In this document: positions 45,201 to 53,215 of the stretch, one piece after another
Numbering within the stretch: position 1 is the first letter of the stretch
Layout: each line of letters starts with the position of its first letter
Source of the DNA: Deltaproteobacteria bacterium
Lineage (GTDB): Bacteria; Myxococcota; JADLHZ01
Length of the DNA stretch: 64,000 bases
Reading direction: 5' to 3'
Assembly (NCBI GenBank): GCA_020848545.1
Contig: JADLHZ010000104.1
Span: 1-64,000, forward strand
Position numbers and translations under genes: made by a program
The notes under the pieces: generated by a model
What the model saw: the letters and a program-made list of their open reading frames with translations, nothing else
Databases searched by the model: none
What the model was told of the DNA's origin: nothing

Positions 45201-46769
45201 GAGGAGGTCGATGGCGCTCAGCCGGAGCTGATAGTCGCCTTCGAGCGCCGGCGTCGTCCAGGCAAGACTGCCTGTGTTCGCCACCGCGCTCGCGATGGGC
45301 TGCCAATTCGCCCCGGCGTCGTTCGAGAGCTCGAGCACGAGGGGCGTCGCACCAAAATGCGCATCGAGCGCCGTCCATGTGATGTTGAGCGGGAGGTTCG
45401 GCTTGTAAGCGACGCCCGCGCCTGGCACCGTCAAGGCGACGCTCGGCGCCAGGCTGTCGAAGTCGACGTTCGCGCTCGTCGCTGTGAGCGAGACATTGCC
45501 CGCTGCGTCTTTGAACCACCCGTGCAAAGTGTGGACGCCTTGCGTGGGCGCGAGCGCGATGGTGAACGCGCCTGCCGCGGTGGAGCAGTCTTGCCAGCCG
45601 GTGGCATCGGGCGCCGGCCTCGTCGCGTTCTCCGAAACCAACACGAACGGCGCATCGGCACAGCTCGACACGGTGACGGCGACGTTCGCGATCGCCGTGA
45701 GCCCGGTGGCGCCAATCGCGTGCGGCAAAGGCAGCGTGGCGTCGATGACCAGGCTCCCCTGCGTCACCAAGGCGCTGTTGCCGGCGGCGTCGAAAAGACG
45801 GGCCGAGAGGCTCGCTCCCGTGATGTCGGTCTGCGGGATGTCGAGCAGGATCGCGGCGCTGCTTTCAGCCACCGCGACGTGCTGCGACGCGAGCGTGCTG
45901 CCGCCGGCGCTCAACGTGAGCTCGAGCGCCCCGAGGCCATAGGCGTCACTCGCGAGATAGGCGACGCTCAGGACCTCACCGCCAGGCAACACGGACGCTA
46001 GCGGCGAGAGGGTGAGCTGCGGCGCCGTCGTGTCCAGTGTCAGCGGTACGGACACCGGCGCCGGCGTCGCGTTGGAGACCTCGTCACGCGCCCACACGAA
46101 GAGCGTGTGCGGACCGTCGACATCTTCGAGCAGGATGGAGGGCGCAGCCGCGCGCGTCCCATGCGCGACGCACGGCTGCCAGAACCACTCGGGCGCCGCT
46201 GCGGCAACGAGGGTGGCGTCCTCGACGAGAATGAGCGCCGCGGCGTCAGCGCAGCTCGGGATGACGAGCGAGACAGCGCGCTGGTTCGTGAGCGCCGGCA
46301 CGTCGAGCAGAAAGCTCGGGACAGTCGGGCTCGTCGAATCGACGCTGAACGCGGCGCTCACCGCGCGGCCGAGCTTTCCCTGCGCGTCGATCGCGACCAA
46401 GGAAAAACGCGCGCCGTCGACGTCGTCGCGCGGCAGCTCGAAGCTGCCTTGCGTCGCGGCGGGATCGACGCTGATGAACGAGGTCACAGACTCGCCGTCG
46501 CGCGCGTATTGCAGCTGCGCGGCGACGAGCTCGTGTTGCGCCGTCAGCGTGTAGTCGAAGGTCCAGCTCGCACCGCCCTGCAGCTTCGCCGGCGGCGCCG
46601 ACAACAGGACGATCGGCGCGTCCGGATCGCCGACGCCCTGCCCGCCACCAGCCACCGATCCGCCTCCGAGCGCGACCCCCTCGAGCGGCACATAGCTGCG
46701 GGGGGCAATGCGACAAGCCGCGACACCGAGGCTGCCAATGAGCACGAATGTCGCGAGTCTGATGAACAC
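42252..46769 (-). CDS. Giant exported lipoprotein with Ig-like and propeller-like repeats
   Basis: A 1505-residue lipoprotein: MFIRLATFVLIGSLGVAAC ends in a lipobox. Residues about 45-650 hold repeated Ig-like units with recurring phrases FSVDSTSPTVPSF, LTLDTTAPQLTLSP, FSVDGTPPTVTSV and DEVSN/DAAGN turns. The part from about 790 to 1500 resembles NHL/TolB-type propeller repeats (e.g. TNDIYAMSEGVGVLKLNART, GFLRGLYFNDRQ, LFISSGDRFVFRYDLPP). Several Cys pairs occur in the Ig region. It probably forms a surface adhesin or sensor on the outer membrane. Large exported repeat proteins of this kind are common in Myxococcota. Confidence 0.8.
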   Translation of the reverse strand: MFIRLATFVLIGSLGVAACRIAPRSYVPLEGVALGGGSVAGGGQGVGDPDAPIVLLSAPPAKLQGGASWTFDYTLTAQHELVAAQLQYARDGESVTSFISVDPAATQGSFELPRDDVDGARFSLVAIDAQGKLGRAVSAAFSVDSTSPTVPSFLLDVPALTNQRAVSLVIPSCADAAALILVEDATLVAAAAPEWFWQPCVAHGTRAAAPSILLEDVDGPHTLFVWARDEVSNATPAPVSVPLTLDTTAPQLTLSPLASVLPGGEVLSVAYLASDAYGLGALELTLSAGGSTLASQHVAVAESSAAILLDIPQTDITGASLSARLFDAAGNSALVTQGSLVIDATLPLPHAIGATGLTAIANVAVTVSSCADAPFVLVSENATRPAPDATGWQDCSTAAGAFTIALAPTQGVHTLHGWFKDAAGNVSLTATSANVDFDSLAPSVALTVPGAGVAYKPNLPLNITWTALDAHFGATPLVLELSNDAGANWQPIASAVANTGSLAWTTPALEGDYQLRLSAIDLLGQQASASVAFSVDGTPPTVTSVVINGGDASTATIFTTTAVTASDTKPTAFRFRLREVPPGTACAVHYADDAWRDPGAASQSLALLLTPLDGNKKICAWAKDDAANVNPNGAGFDTIDYFVGNPPVVRSFSVHDAGGGRSYALGAPVSIDWRVTDVEGLTDQPIELAYTTNDTNWQLITPAYGPTGSTGDYTDSYPGFLAPSSGYFRVRIRAADKNGNTSIAVTSDAQNTPAWSIYLGTDDVGIGGGALSAELSTPRWNNFAISPKTNDIYAMSEGVGVLKLNARTGRVSRLLEYGPTNLPDSGPLPADARVGTSNLWFDSAGRLVLLVAAAGSTVQASSAFYQIDLETNQVTRLLGGVGATDPNAGASKDTAFVLFGSFTLDELDALHYFTSCAPGAFITAGYDLGTPTPLRLMRATRASDGTVTAVSQVAGSCVGGATDPGPGAGPFPALTTVLSQGQYAVLAGLGAYTDPVVGAVVYYSLYNSDRVYKVIGGNIFATSIPHPASGLVFLHPQTHHVFTSASPPGYDGIYEFASGPSGPSGPTGEVQIGLYANGAGSGDCVRDGVNATLACVNAYFGMAAAADGTVFFTDGPGVSHYATYRIRYRDAAATVRTIFGSLPFFSDGLARNVVRGRFGGIAWKNTDTPGFLRGLYFNDRQAPLFARVEDDSGGSTIGAVEVLWGNQQGNDAIPANGTALDATQSMGPPYSGGDGYPLAFDPVSGGVWLRARTTVVRMSSAHTLERVQAGGYAFWEDFLDGRDPREGSLYVFGGVQNFTFKNQGLFLIGGYPTLGHAVQTHLSLFDFGALTVKNLMGGSASGSAPDAPSGPVTPAMPLPAACLLLGPCYLNYRAADDRLYIMEQIYSGGQYSSKLRWIGEPGPSGATGLGSVTGATFSAASEPAANFAFDPRDANRLFYIRGGGLFCRRLGGTADWCDDTRLNPAVSTFSIGNMANQFSFDDPVAPTKLFISSGDRFVFRYDLPP

Positions 46770-46847
46770 GGTTCTTCGAGTGTATCGAGGCGCCGATGCA
46801 ACGCAATCCCTATGCGGGGAGACCGCTGCAACGGACGCGCGCGGTGA

Positions 46848-48153
46848 CTACCCGTCCTTGCCGACGGTCGCCGGCGCGGCGCGGAATCGCAGGACAATCC
46901 GTGCGCCGCCGCCCGCTCTGCCCGTCACGACCAGGTCGCCACCCCACTGCCGCAAAGACTCGCGGACAAGCGCGAGACCGAGGCCCGAGCTCGTGCCTCG
47001 ATTGACCGAGAACGTCGAAGTGTCCGAGTCCGCCGTCCCGCTCCAAAGCGTTGGGCCGTTGTCCTCGACGGACAGGAGTACGCTGTCGGCGTCGGACGTG
47101 ACGCTCGTCCACACCTCGGGGCGAACCGTGGCGGCGGACCGCTCGGCCACGCTGACCAGCAACTGCTTGATGATCCGACGCAGCTGGGGAGCGAACGCCA
47201 TGACGTGCAGTGGCCCGTCGGCGAGCGCATCATGAACCAGAAGTCCGCGCGGTTTCTCTTCGGCGATCACTCCGCGCACCAACGCGACGAGCTCGCAGTG
47301 CTCTGCATCGCGATCGACCGGGACGAACGCGCTGAGCTCTCGCATCACGGCGGTGATGCGTTTGGTGCTCAGCTCGGCTTCGGCGACGAGCTCTCGCAGC
47401 TCACGGTCGGACACATGACCGCCCCGAAGCGCTTCGGCGAGCGCCTTCAAGTTGACGGTCAGAACGACGAGCGGGTTGTTCACCTCGTGCCCCAGGCCAG
47501 CGGCGAGCATGCCGAGCAGCGCGAGTTGCTCCGCGCGGGCCCGCGCCGCGTCGCTCTCGGCGGCGTCGTTGAGTGCGCGCAACCGGGCTCGATTCAGCGC
47601 AAGCTCCGCCGCGAGCGCGCGTCGACCCAAGATCGCCGCGTAGATCGCGATCGCGGCTCCACCGGCAAGCGCCGCCGCCCACTTGGCGAGCTCGGCTGCG
47701 CCTGCGCCGCTCTGCACGACGAGTGCGAGCCCGACGACGAAGGTGGTCATCGAGGTCGCGATCGCGACTTCGAGGGCGCCGCTGAAGAGGACCTCGACGA
47801 CAATCGGCAAAGATAAGGAAAAAGGCGAACGCGACCCCGTTGGCGCCGCCATGATACTGGAGCAGAGCCGCGTAATAGAGCGGCGCTGACACCCCGACGA
47901 CCATCAGCAAACGCTCGCCTCGGTTCTTGGCCGATCGCGCGAGACCATGCGCGACGAGGAGCGCTGTCGCTGCCCACGTGATCCTCACGAAGATCGATCC
48001 TCGATCGACGCCGAGAAAGGCCACGTCGATGATCCCGAAGAGCACGAGCGCGGCAGCGCCAAACCTCAGCGCGAAGACCCTGCGGCGATTGAGCAGAGCG
48101 GCCGCGGCGTCGAGGAAGTCGTCATCCGCCGTGACTTTCGCTTCCGTGGTCAT
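46848..48153 (-). pseudogene. Membrane sensor histidine kinase, frameshifted
   Basis: Two overlapping frames together make one kinase of about 434 residues. The N-terminal frame (from ATG 48153) has several membrane helices up to GGANGVAFAFFLIF; the C-terminal frame continues LPIVVEVLFSGALEVA to the stop at 46848. The switch lies between about 47803 and 47823, near a run of five A on the plus strand, and removing one base joins the frames. The kinase part has the H-box His in GLGHEVNNPLVVL, and ATP-binding G boxes VEDNGPTLW and SGLGLALVRESL. There is no response regulator next to it. Either a real inactivation or a sequence error. Confidence 0.82.
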
Positions 48154-48269
48154 AGCCTAGCGCCGACGGGCGGACTCATCGCGGGCGAAACTTCGCTCAA
48201 CAGCGTCACCAACGCAAGTGGGCCCAAGCTCATCGGACGCGAAGCCGTCGCTGCCTCGACGGCAGAGAT

Positions 48270-49052
48270 TCAGACCGCCGCCTCGAAGGCGCGTACGAAG
48301 CGGTCGACGTCGTTCGGTTTGCCGATGACCGCGATGTCTGCCTGGCGCGAGAACAGCCCGTAAGACATTGACACGCGCACCTCGACCTCGGGGAAGCCGG
48401 TGGCGAATTGCTCGATGTGCTTGCGCAGGTTGCCGAGGACGAGCCAGCCAGCGTCGATGCTCAAGACGCGGGTGCACGACGCCGGCTCGGCGGGAGGTCG
48501 CCGAGCCACCGAATCCGACAAGCTCGGCCGGGGTGACTCGACGCGGCAAGTTCCGGCGCTCGCTTCTCCGGGCGCGCGGATCCCGCCACGAAGCTGGGCG
48601 CTGCGAATCAGCGCGGCCGCGTCGGCCGGGCTGTCCTCTGAAAACTCGGCCCACAACGCAGGGTAGGCTGCGCGCAATGCCGGCAGCCAGTGCTCCGTGC
48701 ACAACTGGTAGCCGGAGCCGGTCGCCAATTTGTGCGCCAAGAGCTCGAAGACATTTCGACCGTTGGCATCTCTCTCTCGACCGTCGATGCCCGCCTTCGC
48801 AAACGCCGCAACCACGGCCGTGAGCTCGTACTCGGGCGGCCGCTCATCCAACGCCCAGTACTGTAGGGTGCGCTGGTAGGGATAGGCCCCGGCCCAGGCC
48901 ATCAGCGGCGTTTCCCCGCGGTCGTTGCGGACGGCGGGATCGTGACCGGATTCGAGCAGGTCTCGTGCTTGCTTGACGTTCGTGAGACCGAACCACCGGG
49001 GACTCGCCGGCGCCCCGGTTGGCCATACACTCTCGGGTGAAGTCACTTTCAT
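48270..49052 (-). CDS. Ankyrin-repeat-like protein
   Basis: A 260-residue protein. The N-terminal half has ankyrin-type signatures (NVKQARDLLESGHDPAVRND, RGETPLMAWA, GIDGRERDANGRNVFELLAH). The second half is different, with a Ser/Pro/Arg linker and LRKHIEQFATGFPEVEVRVS. There is no signal peptide, so it is probably cytosolic. It is upstream of the histidine kinase on the same strand with 116 bases between. Ligand unknown. Confidence 0.68.
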   Translation of the reverse strand: MKVTSPESVWPTGAPASPRWFGLTNVKQARDLLESGHDPAVRNDRGETPLMAWAGAYPYQRTLQYWALDERPPEYELTAVVAAFAKAGIDGRERDANGRNVFELLAHKLATGSGYQLCTEHWLPALRAAYPALWAEFSEDSPADAAALIRSAQLRGGIRAPGEASAGTCRVESPRPSLSDSVARRPPAEPASCTRVLSIDAGWLVLGNLRKHIEQFATGFPEVEVRVSMSYGLFSRQADIAVIGKPNDVDRFVRAFEAAV

Positions 49053-49192
49053 CGCCAGGGTTATCGACAGATGGTCACCGAGAAAAGCTCATATTCGTTA
49101 GGACGACGGTTCGAGCTTGGGCGGCGACAGCAGCGGCGCACGTGTGACGCGGCGCACAGCTTGTGTCCTCGACTTGATGCCAGGGGAGGTCC

Positions 49193-51733
49193 ATGCCGCG
49201 ATGCTTCATCTTATTCTCGCTGTTGACCTCTTGCCGAGCACCCGCCGAGCTCACCGATCCAAGTGCCGGCGACGTGCTCATTGTCAGCGAGCGCACGGAG
49301 CTCGGCGCGGGTGAGCATGTGTATCGCGCGCTTCACGTCGGCGCCGGTGCTGTGCTCGTCGTCACCGGAGACGCCCGCTTCGAGGTCACAGAAGACAGCG
49401 TGATCGAGGGCGCGCTCGAGCACACGGGATGCAAGCTCGAGCTCGGAGGCAGCGGCAGCTACGCGCTCATCGGGCGTATCGAGCAGACCGCGCCGATCGA
49501 TGCCGATGGCTGCGGTGTCTCGGTGTTTGCGCGACACACTCTCGGGCGCGAACTGGTGCCGGTCGAGATCGCAGCGCCCTCGTTGACGATGAGCGAGCCG
49601 ACGGCGCGTCTTCTGACTTCTCCGAGCACGTGCCGGCTCGAAAGCGATCGGCTGTTTGTCACGGTGGCAGAAGAGACGACGTTTCGCCTGGAAGGCGACG
49701 AAGGCGCCGGCGTCACCTGGACGATCGCTGACGTGGCGCAGGCGGCCGTCTCGACCTCGCTCGTATGGACGCCGGCAGCGCCGGGCGCATACCGCGTCGT
49801 TGCCGCGACCACGGCCTGCGCGGCCGAGATCACGGTGGTCGCGCACGCTCCGGCGGCGGCGGCGGCGCATCCCGCGATCGCGATCGCGTTGCCCGCGCTA
49901 CCGATGGTCGCTGGCGCCGTGGCTCTCGTCGCGCGCTACGCGCTCTCAGCCAGCGGCGACGCCGCCAGCGACGATCCGACGATCGCGTGGTCGATCGATG
50001 GCGTCGAAGCTGGGGCCGGGGAGCAACTCGTGACAGCGCTCGCGCCTGGCGTGCATCGCGTCGTCGCGACGCTGACGGAGCCTGACGGCCAGACCGCCGT
50101 CGCTGCTGGCCAGATCGACGTCGTCGCGGAAACAACCGCGCGCAGCGCCGCGCGACAAGCAGCGACCGATCCTTGTGCACAAGCAGCGGCGGTGCACTTC
50201 CGCGCAACCCCAGCGCAAGCAGTGGACGGGCGGAGCGCCGGTTCGGTGTCGATCGCGTGGGCCGGCTCGCAGGCGCTTGCGGGGACGAGCACGCTCGTCG
50301 CGCAGATCGGCGCCGGAGCCGCGAGCGTTGCCGGCCAGGAGCGCGCCATCGGCCAAGCCGGCGGCATTGGCGGCGCGGTCTCGCTCACCGCGAAGGGCCG
50401 CCTCGTTGTGTGCTCGGGCGCGGCGCTCACTGCCGGCGACGGCGGCGCCGGCGGCGACGTGAGCGCCAGAGCTCCGGCAGGCGGCTTCGCGAGCGCGACT
50501 GCCGGGCCAGGTGGTCGCGGCGGACCGCTGCGTCTCGTCGCAACAGGCGGTGTCGACATCCGTGCCGGCGCGACCCTGCGCACCGGCTCTGGCGGTCGCG
50601 GCGGTGACGCAGAGGTCAGCGCGGAGGCCGGCGTTGACGCCTGCGCCCGCACGGCGCAATCCGTCGGCGGCAGCAACCAGGCGGTGGGCGCGCGCGGCGG
50701 CGCGGCTGGCGATCTGTTTCTCTCGCAACGGGCGACAGCCGGCGCGCTCGCCGCGAGCGTTGGCGGTCGTGGCGGAGGCGCCATCGCCGAAGCGGGTGAT
50801 GGCGGCGTCGCTGATCCGTGTGATGGGCTGGCCGAGTCCGGCGCTGGCGGCGCGGCGACGGCCCGCGCAGGCGAAGGCGGGCTCGGCTTGCTCGATGCGC
50901 TCGGTCTCACGCCCGTGATGAGCGCGGGGCGCGGCGGGGACGCCGGCCAGGCCCAGGCGCTCGCCGGCGACGCAGGCGTGTCGCGCGCGGCGTCGCTCGC
51001 GCCGTGCGACGGCCTCGCGCAACACGCGGTCGCGGCAGCTGGCGGCGACGCCGTCGCCGTCGCGGCGCGCCCGGGGCTGGGGCTCGTCGCCGGTGCGGCG
51101 GCGCTTTCGCTCGCGCGGGGCGGCTCGAGCGGCGCTGCGACCGCGCTCGGCGTTCGCGGGTGCGATGCGTGCGGCGATTTGGCGAGCGCGCGCCCCGTTC
51201 TGGCCGAGGTCGAGCGCGGCGGGCATGCGACGGTGATCGATCAGAAGCCGCGGCGTCTGGCAGGGCCCACGGTCGAACCAACCTTGCAAGCGAAGTCCGG
51301 CGCGGGGGGCAAGGCGAAGGCTGTCGCGGGCCCGGGCGGGACGTGTTTCGTTTGTCAGGACGGACCGCCGGGCGACGGCATTGCGGATGGCCGCGGTGGC
51401 CACGGCGCACGCGCAGAGGCCCGCGCTGGTTCCGGTGGCGACGCGCAGGCGCAAGCCGCGCACGCGCAGAAACTCTACGGCCCGAACGGTGTTGCCGAGG
51501 CGGTCGCCGGCGGCGGCGGTGTCGGCGCGGTATGCGCGCCAGTGGCTGGCCCTGGTGTGGACAAGGGCGGCCCAGGCGGCAACGGCGGCAACGCGAAGGC
51601 GCGCGCTGGGCAAGGTCTCCATAATCCCGCGGGTACCGCTACCGCCGCGCCCGGGCTCCCGGGGCTCGGCGGACCACACGTGGTTGGGCCGTCGCAGAGC
51701 GGCGATCCCGGCGTGCCCGGCAGCGCCGAGTGA
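49193..51733 (+). CDS. Gly/Ala-rich low-complexity surface lipoprotein
   Basis: An 846-residue protein; MPRCFILFSLLTSC carries a possible lipobox (LLTSC, Cys14). Residues about 20-320 are beta-rich, with an Ig/PKD-like segment near 225-315 (GASDDPTIAWSIDGVEAG-like). From about residue 323 onward the chain is dominated by GGxGG and AxAxAG repeats, e.g. GGAGGDVSARAPAGG and GRGGDAGQAQALAGD, with occasional Cys (CGACGD-like CDACGD). This resembles Gly-rich beta-roll or PGRS-like proteins. The function is unknown; a structural or adhesive surface layer is the natural guess. Long antisense open frames here are compositional. Confidence 0.8.
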   Translation: MPRCFILFSLLTSCRAPAELTDPSAGDVLIVSERTELGAGEHVYRALHVGAGAVLVVTGDARFEVTEDSVIEGALEHTGCKLELGGSGSYALIGRIEQTAPIDADGCGVSVFARHTLGRELVPVEIAAPSLTMSEPTARLLTSPSTCRLESDRLFVTVAEETTFRLEGDEGAGVTWTIADVAQAAVSTSLVWTPAAPGAYRVVAATTACAAEITVVAHAPAAAAAHPAIAIALPALPMVAGAVALVARYALSASGDAASDDPTIAWSIDGVEAGAGEQLVTALAPGVHRVVATLTEPDGQTAVAAGQIDVVAETTARSAARQAATDPCAQAAAVHFRATPAQAVDGRSAGSVSIAWAGSQALAGTSTLVAQIGAGAASVAGQERAIGQAGGIGGAVSLTAKGRLVVCSGAALTAGDGGAGGDVSARAPAGGFASATAGPGGRGGPLRLVATGGVDIRAGATLRTGSGGRGGDAEVSAEAGVDACARTAQSVGGSNQAVGARGGAAGDLFLSQRATAGALAASVGGRGGGAIAEAGDGGVADPCDGLAESGAGGAATARAGEGGLGLLDALGLTPVMSAGRGGDAGQAQALAGDAGVSRAASLAPCDGLAQHAVAAAGGDAVAVAARPGLGLVAGAAALSLARGGSSGAATALGVRGCDACGDLASARPVLAEVERGGHATVIDQKPRRLAGPTVEPTLQAKSGAGGKAKAVAGPGGTCFVCQDGPPGDGIADGRGGHGARAEARAGSGGDAQAQAAHAQKLYGPNGVAEAVAGGGGVGAVCAPVAGPGVDKGGPGGNGGNAKARAGQGLHNPAGTATAAPGLPGLGGPHVVGPSQSGDPGVPGSAE

Positions 51734-51760
51734 TCCCGCTTCGCGACGCGTGAAGCTTCG

Positions 51761-53215
51761 TCAGCGTCTGCGTTGATCGGGGAGCCGATTGGATCGCGCG
51801 ATCTCGGCGAACAGCTCGGCAGACGCCGTACGCACCCGGTCGCCGCTTTCGGCATCGACTCGATACAGGCCGAATCGCGGCCAGCTGCCCAGCGCCCATT
51901 CCCAATTGTCAGTCAAGCTCCAGTGGAAGTAGCCCTGAAGTGCCGCGCCCTGCTCGATCGCCTTGTGGGCGAAGGCGAGGTGGTCAACGATGAACTCGGG
52001 CCGTCGATCGTCGCGCTCGTCCGCGAGTCCGTTCTCGGTGATATAGAGCGGTAGTCCGGGGTGGCGCATGGAGATACGAATCAGCAGCTCATATATCCCC
52101 TGCGGGAATATCTCCCAGTTCATGTCGCTGACCGGCCACCGCACCTGGCGGCGCTCGAAGTCCAAGGGGCTTCTGCCCGGAACGACCTCGACCACCCGCC
52201 GCGTGAAGTAGTTGACGCCAAGCCAATCGAGCGTGGTCGCTGGCTCGAGCGCAGGCCTCTTGCCAGCGTCGAGCCAGGGGACCATCGCGATGTCACTCTT
52301 ACCAAGCACCAGAGCGTCTAGCAGTGCCCAATTGAAGAGATGATCGAGATGGCGACAGACGAGCCGATCGAGCAGAAGTCCCCGCGGCGTAAGCGCGGTG
52401 AAGAAGTAGATCTGGCCGACGCTCGAGCGCTTGGGAGCGCCGTTGAAGTCCTTGACGTCGAGGGCGTGGAGTACGCGATAGGCCCGCGCATGCACCGCGA
52501 GCATGGTCGCGAACATCGCCCGTGCGCGCCGTAGCGATTTCTGGTGAGGCGGGATTTGGCCTGCGAGGTACCCAGCCAACGGATAGAGCTGGGCGTCGAT
52601 CATCGTGCTCCACCGATCGACCCACGGGCCGAGGCGTCGCGCAGCTTCGGCCACCATCGCCTCGAAGCGCTCGAGCGTGGTCGGGTTCTCCCATCCCCCG
52701 GCGCGGCTTGCCCACAGCGGCAGCGTGTAGTGCCATAGGTTCACGAAGGTCACGAAGCCCATCTCTTCTTTGCACGCGCGAACCATGCGCTCGTACTGGG
52801 CCCACGCAGCTTCGTCGTAGCGCCCCGGAGCGGGCTCGAGCCGGCTCCATTCGAGCCCGAACCGATGCGCGGTGTGGCCGTCGTCCTTGGCGCGCTGGAA
52901 GTCTTCGCGCCATCGCTGCCAGAAATTCGTACCGAGCGCGTAGGTGGCGCCGCGGTCGATCGGCGAGGGCGACTGGTGGATCCACGCGTGCCAGTCGTTC
53001 TGCGTGTTGCCGCCCTCGTGTTGAAAGGCGTCCTCTGCAGCCCCCCAGAGGAACCCGAGGGGGAAGCGCTGTCCCGCGATCGGCAATTTTTGGCTCGGGG
53101 AAGGGCGTCGCAGGAACCCCCACACCGCGATCGCTAAAAGCGTGCCCAGCGCTAGCCCCGCGAGCACGGGAGGATCCCATAGCGCGCCACGAAGTCGAGC
53201 TGGTCCCGCCAGCAT
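51761..53215 (-). CDS. Membrane-anchored GH1 family glycosidase-like protein
   Basis: 484 residues from ATG 53215, which overlaps the upstream esterase stop by 64 bases. One N-terminal helix (PPVLAGLALGTLLAIAVWGF) anchors it. The GH1 barrel begins FPLGFLWGAAEDAFQHEGG and the nucleophile Glu394 is in LYITENGLADERDD. The acid/base position, normally T-x-N-E-P, reads STMIDAQLY: Asp207 replaces Glu and the Asn is Ile. The end has WSLTDNWEWALG as usual. It may be inactive, weakly active, or a transglycosidase. The chain length is normal for GH1. Confidence 0.85.
   Translation of the reverse strand: MLAGPARLRGALWDPPVLAGLALGTLLAIAVWGFLRRPSPSQKLPIAGQRFPLGFLWGAAEDAFQHEGGNTQNDWHAWIHQSPSPIDRGATYALGTNFWQRWREDFQRAKDDGHTAHRFGLEWSRLEPAPGRYDEAAWAQYERMVRACKEEMGFVTFVNLWHYTLPLWASRAGGWENPTTLERFEAMVAEAARRLGPWVDRWSTMIDAQLYPLAGYLAGQIPPHQKSLRRARAMFATMLAVHARAYRVLHALDVKDFNGAPKRSSVGQIYFFTALTPRGLLLDRLVCRHLDHLFNWALLDALVLGKSDIAMVPWLDAGKRPALEPATTLDWLGVNYFTRRVVEVVPGRSPLDFERRQVRWPVSDMNWEIFPQGIYELLIRISMRHPGLPLYITENGLADERDDRRPEFIVDHLAFAHKAIEQGAALQGYFHWSLTDNWEWALGSWPRFGLYRVDAESGDRVRTASAELFAEIARSNRLPDQRRR

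Noticed and set aside
44037-46001. 654-residue plus-strand open frame opposite the giant lipoprotein
   Set aside because: No motif or signal; the composition is that of an antisense frame, while the minus strand encodes Ig-like repeats.
49946-51679. 577-residue open frame on the minus strand across the Gly-rich gene
   Set aside because: It is Arg/Ala-rich, has no recognisable motif and is the expected antisense shadow of GC-rich repetitive codons; the plus frame has a signal peptide and sensible protein pattern.
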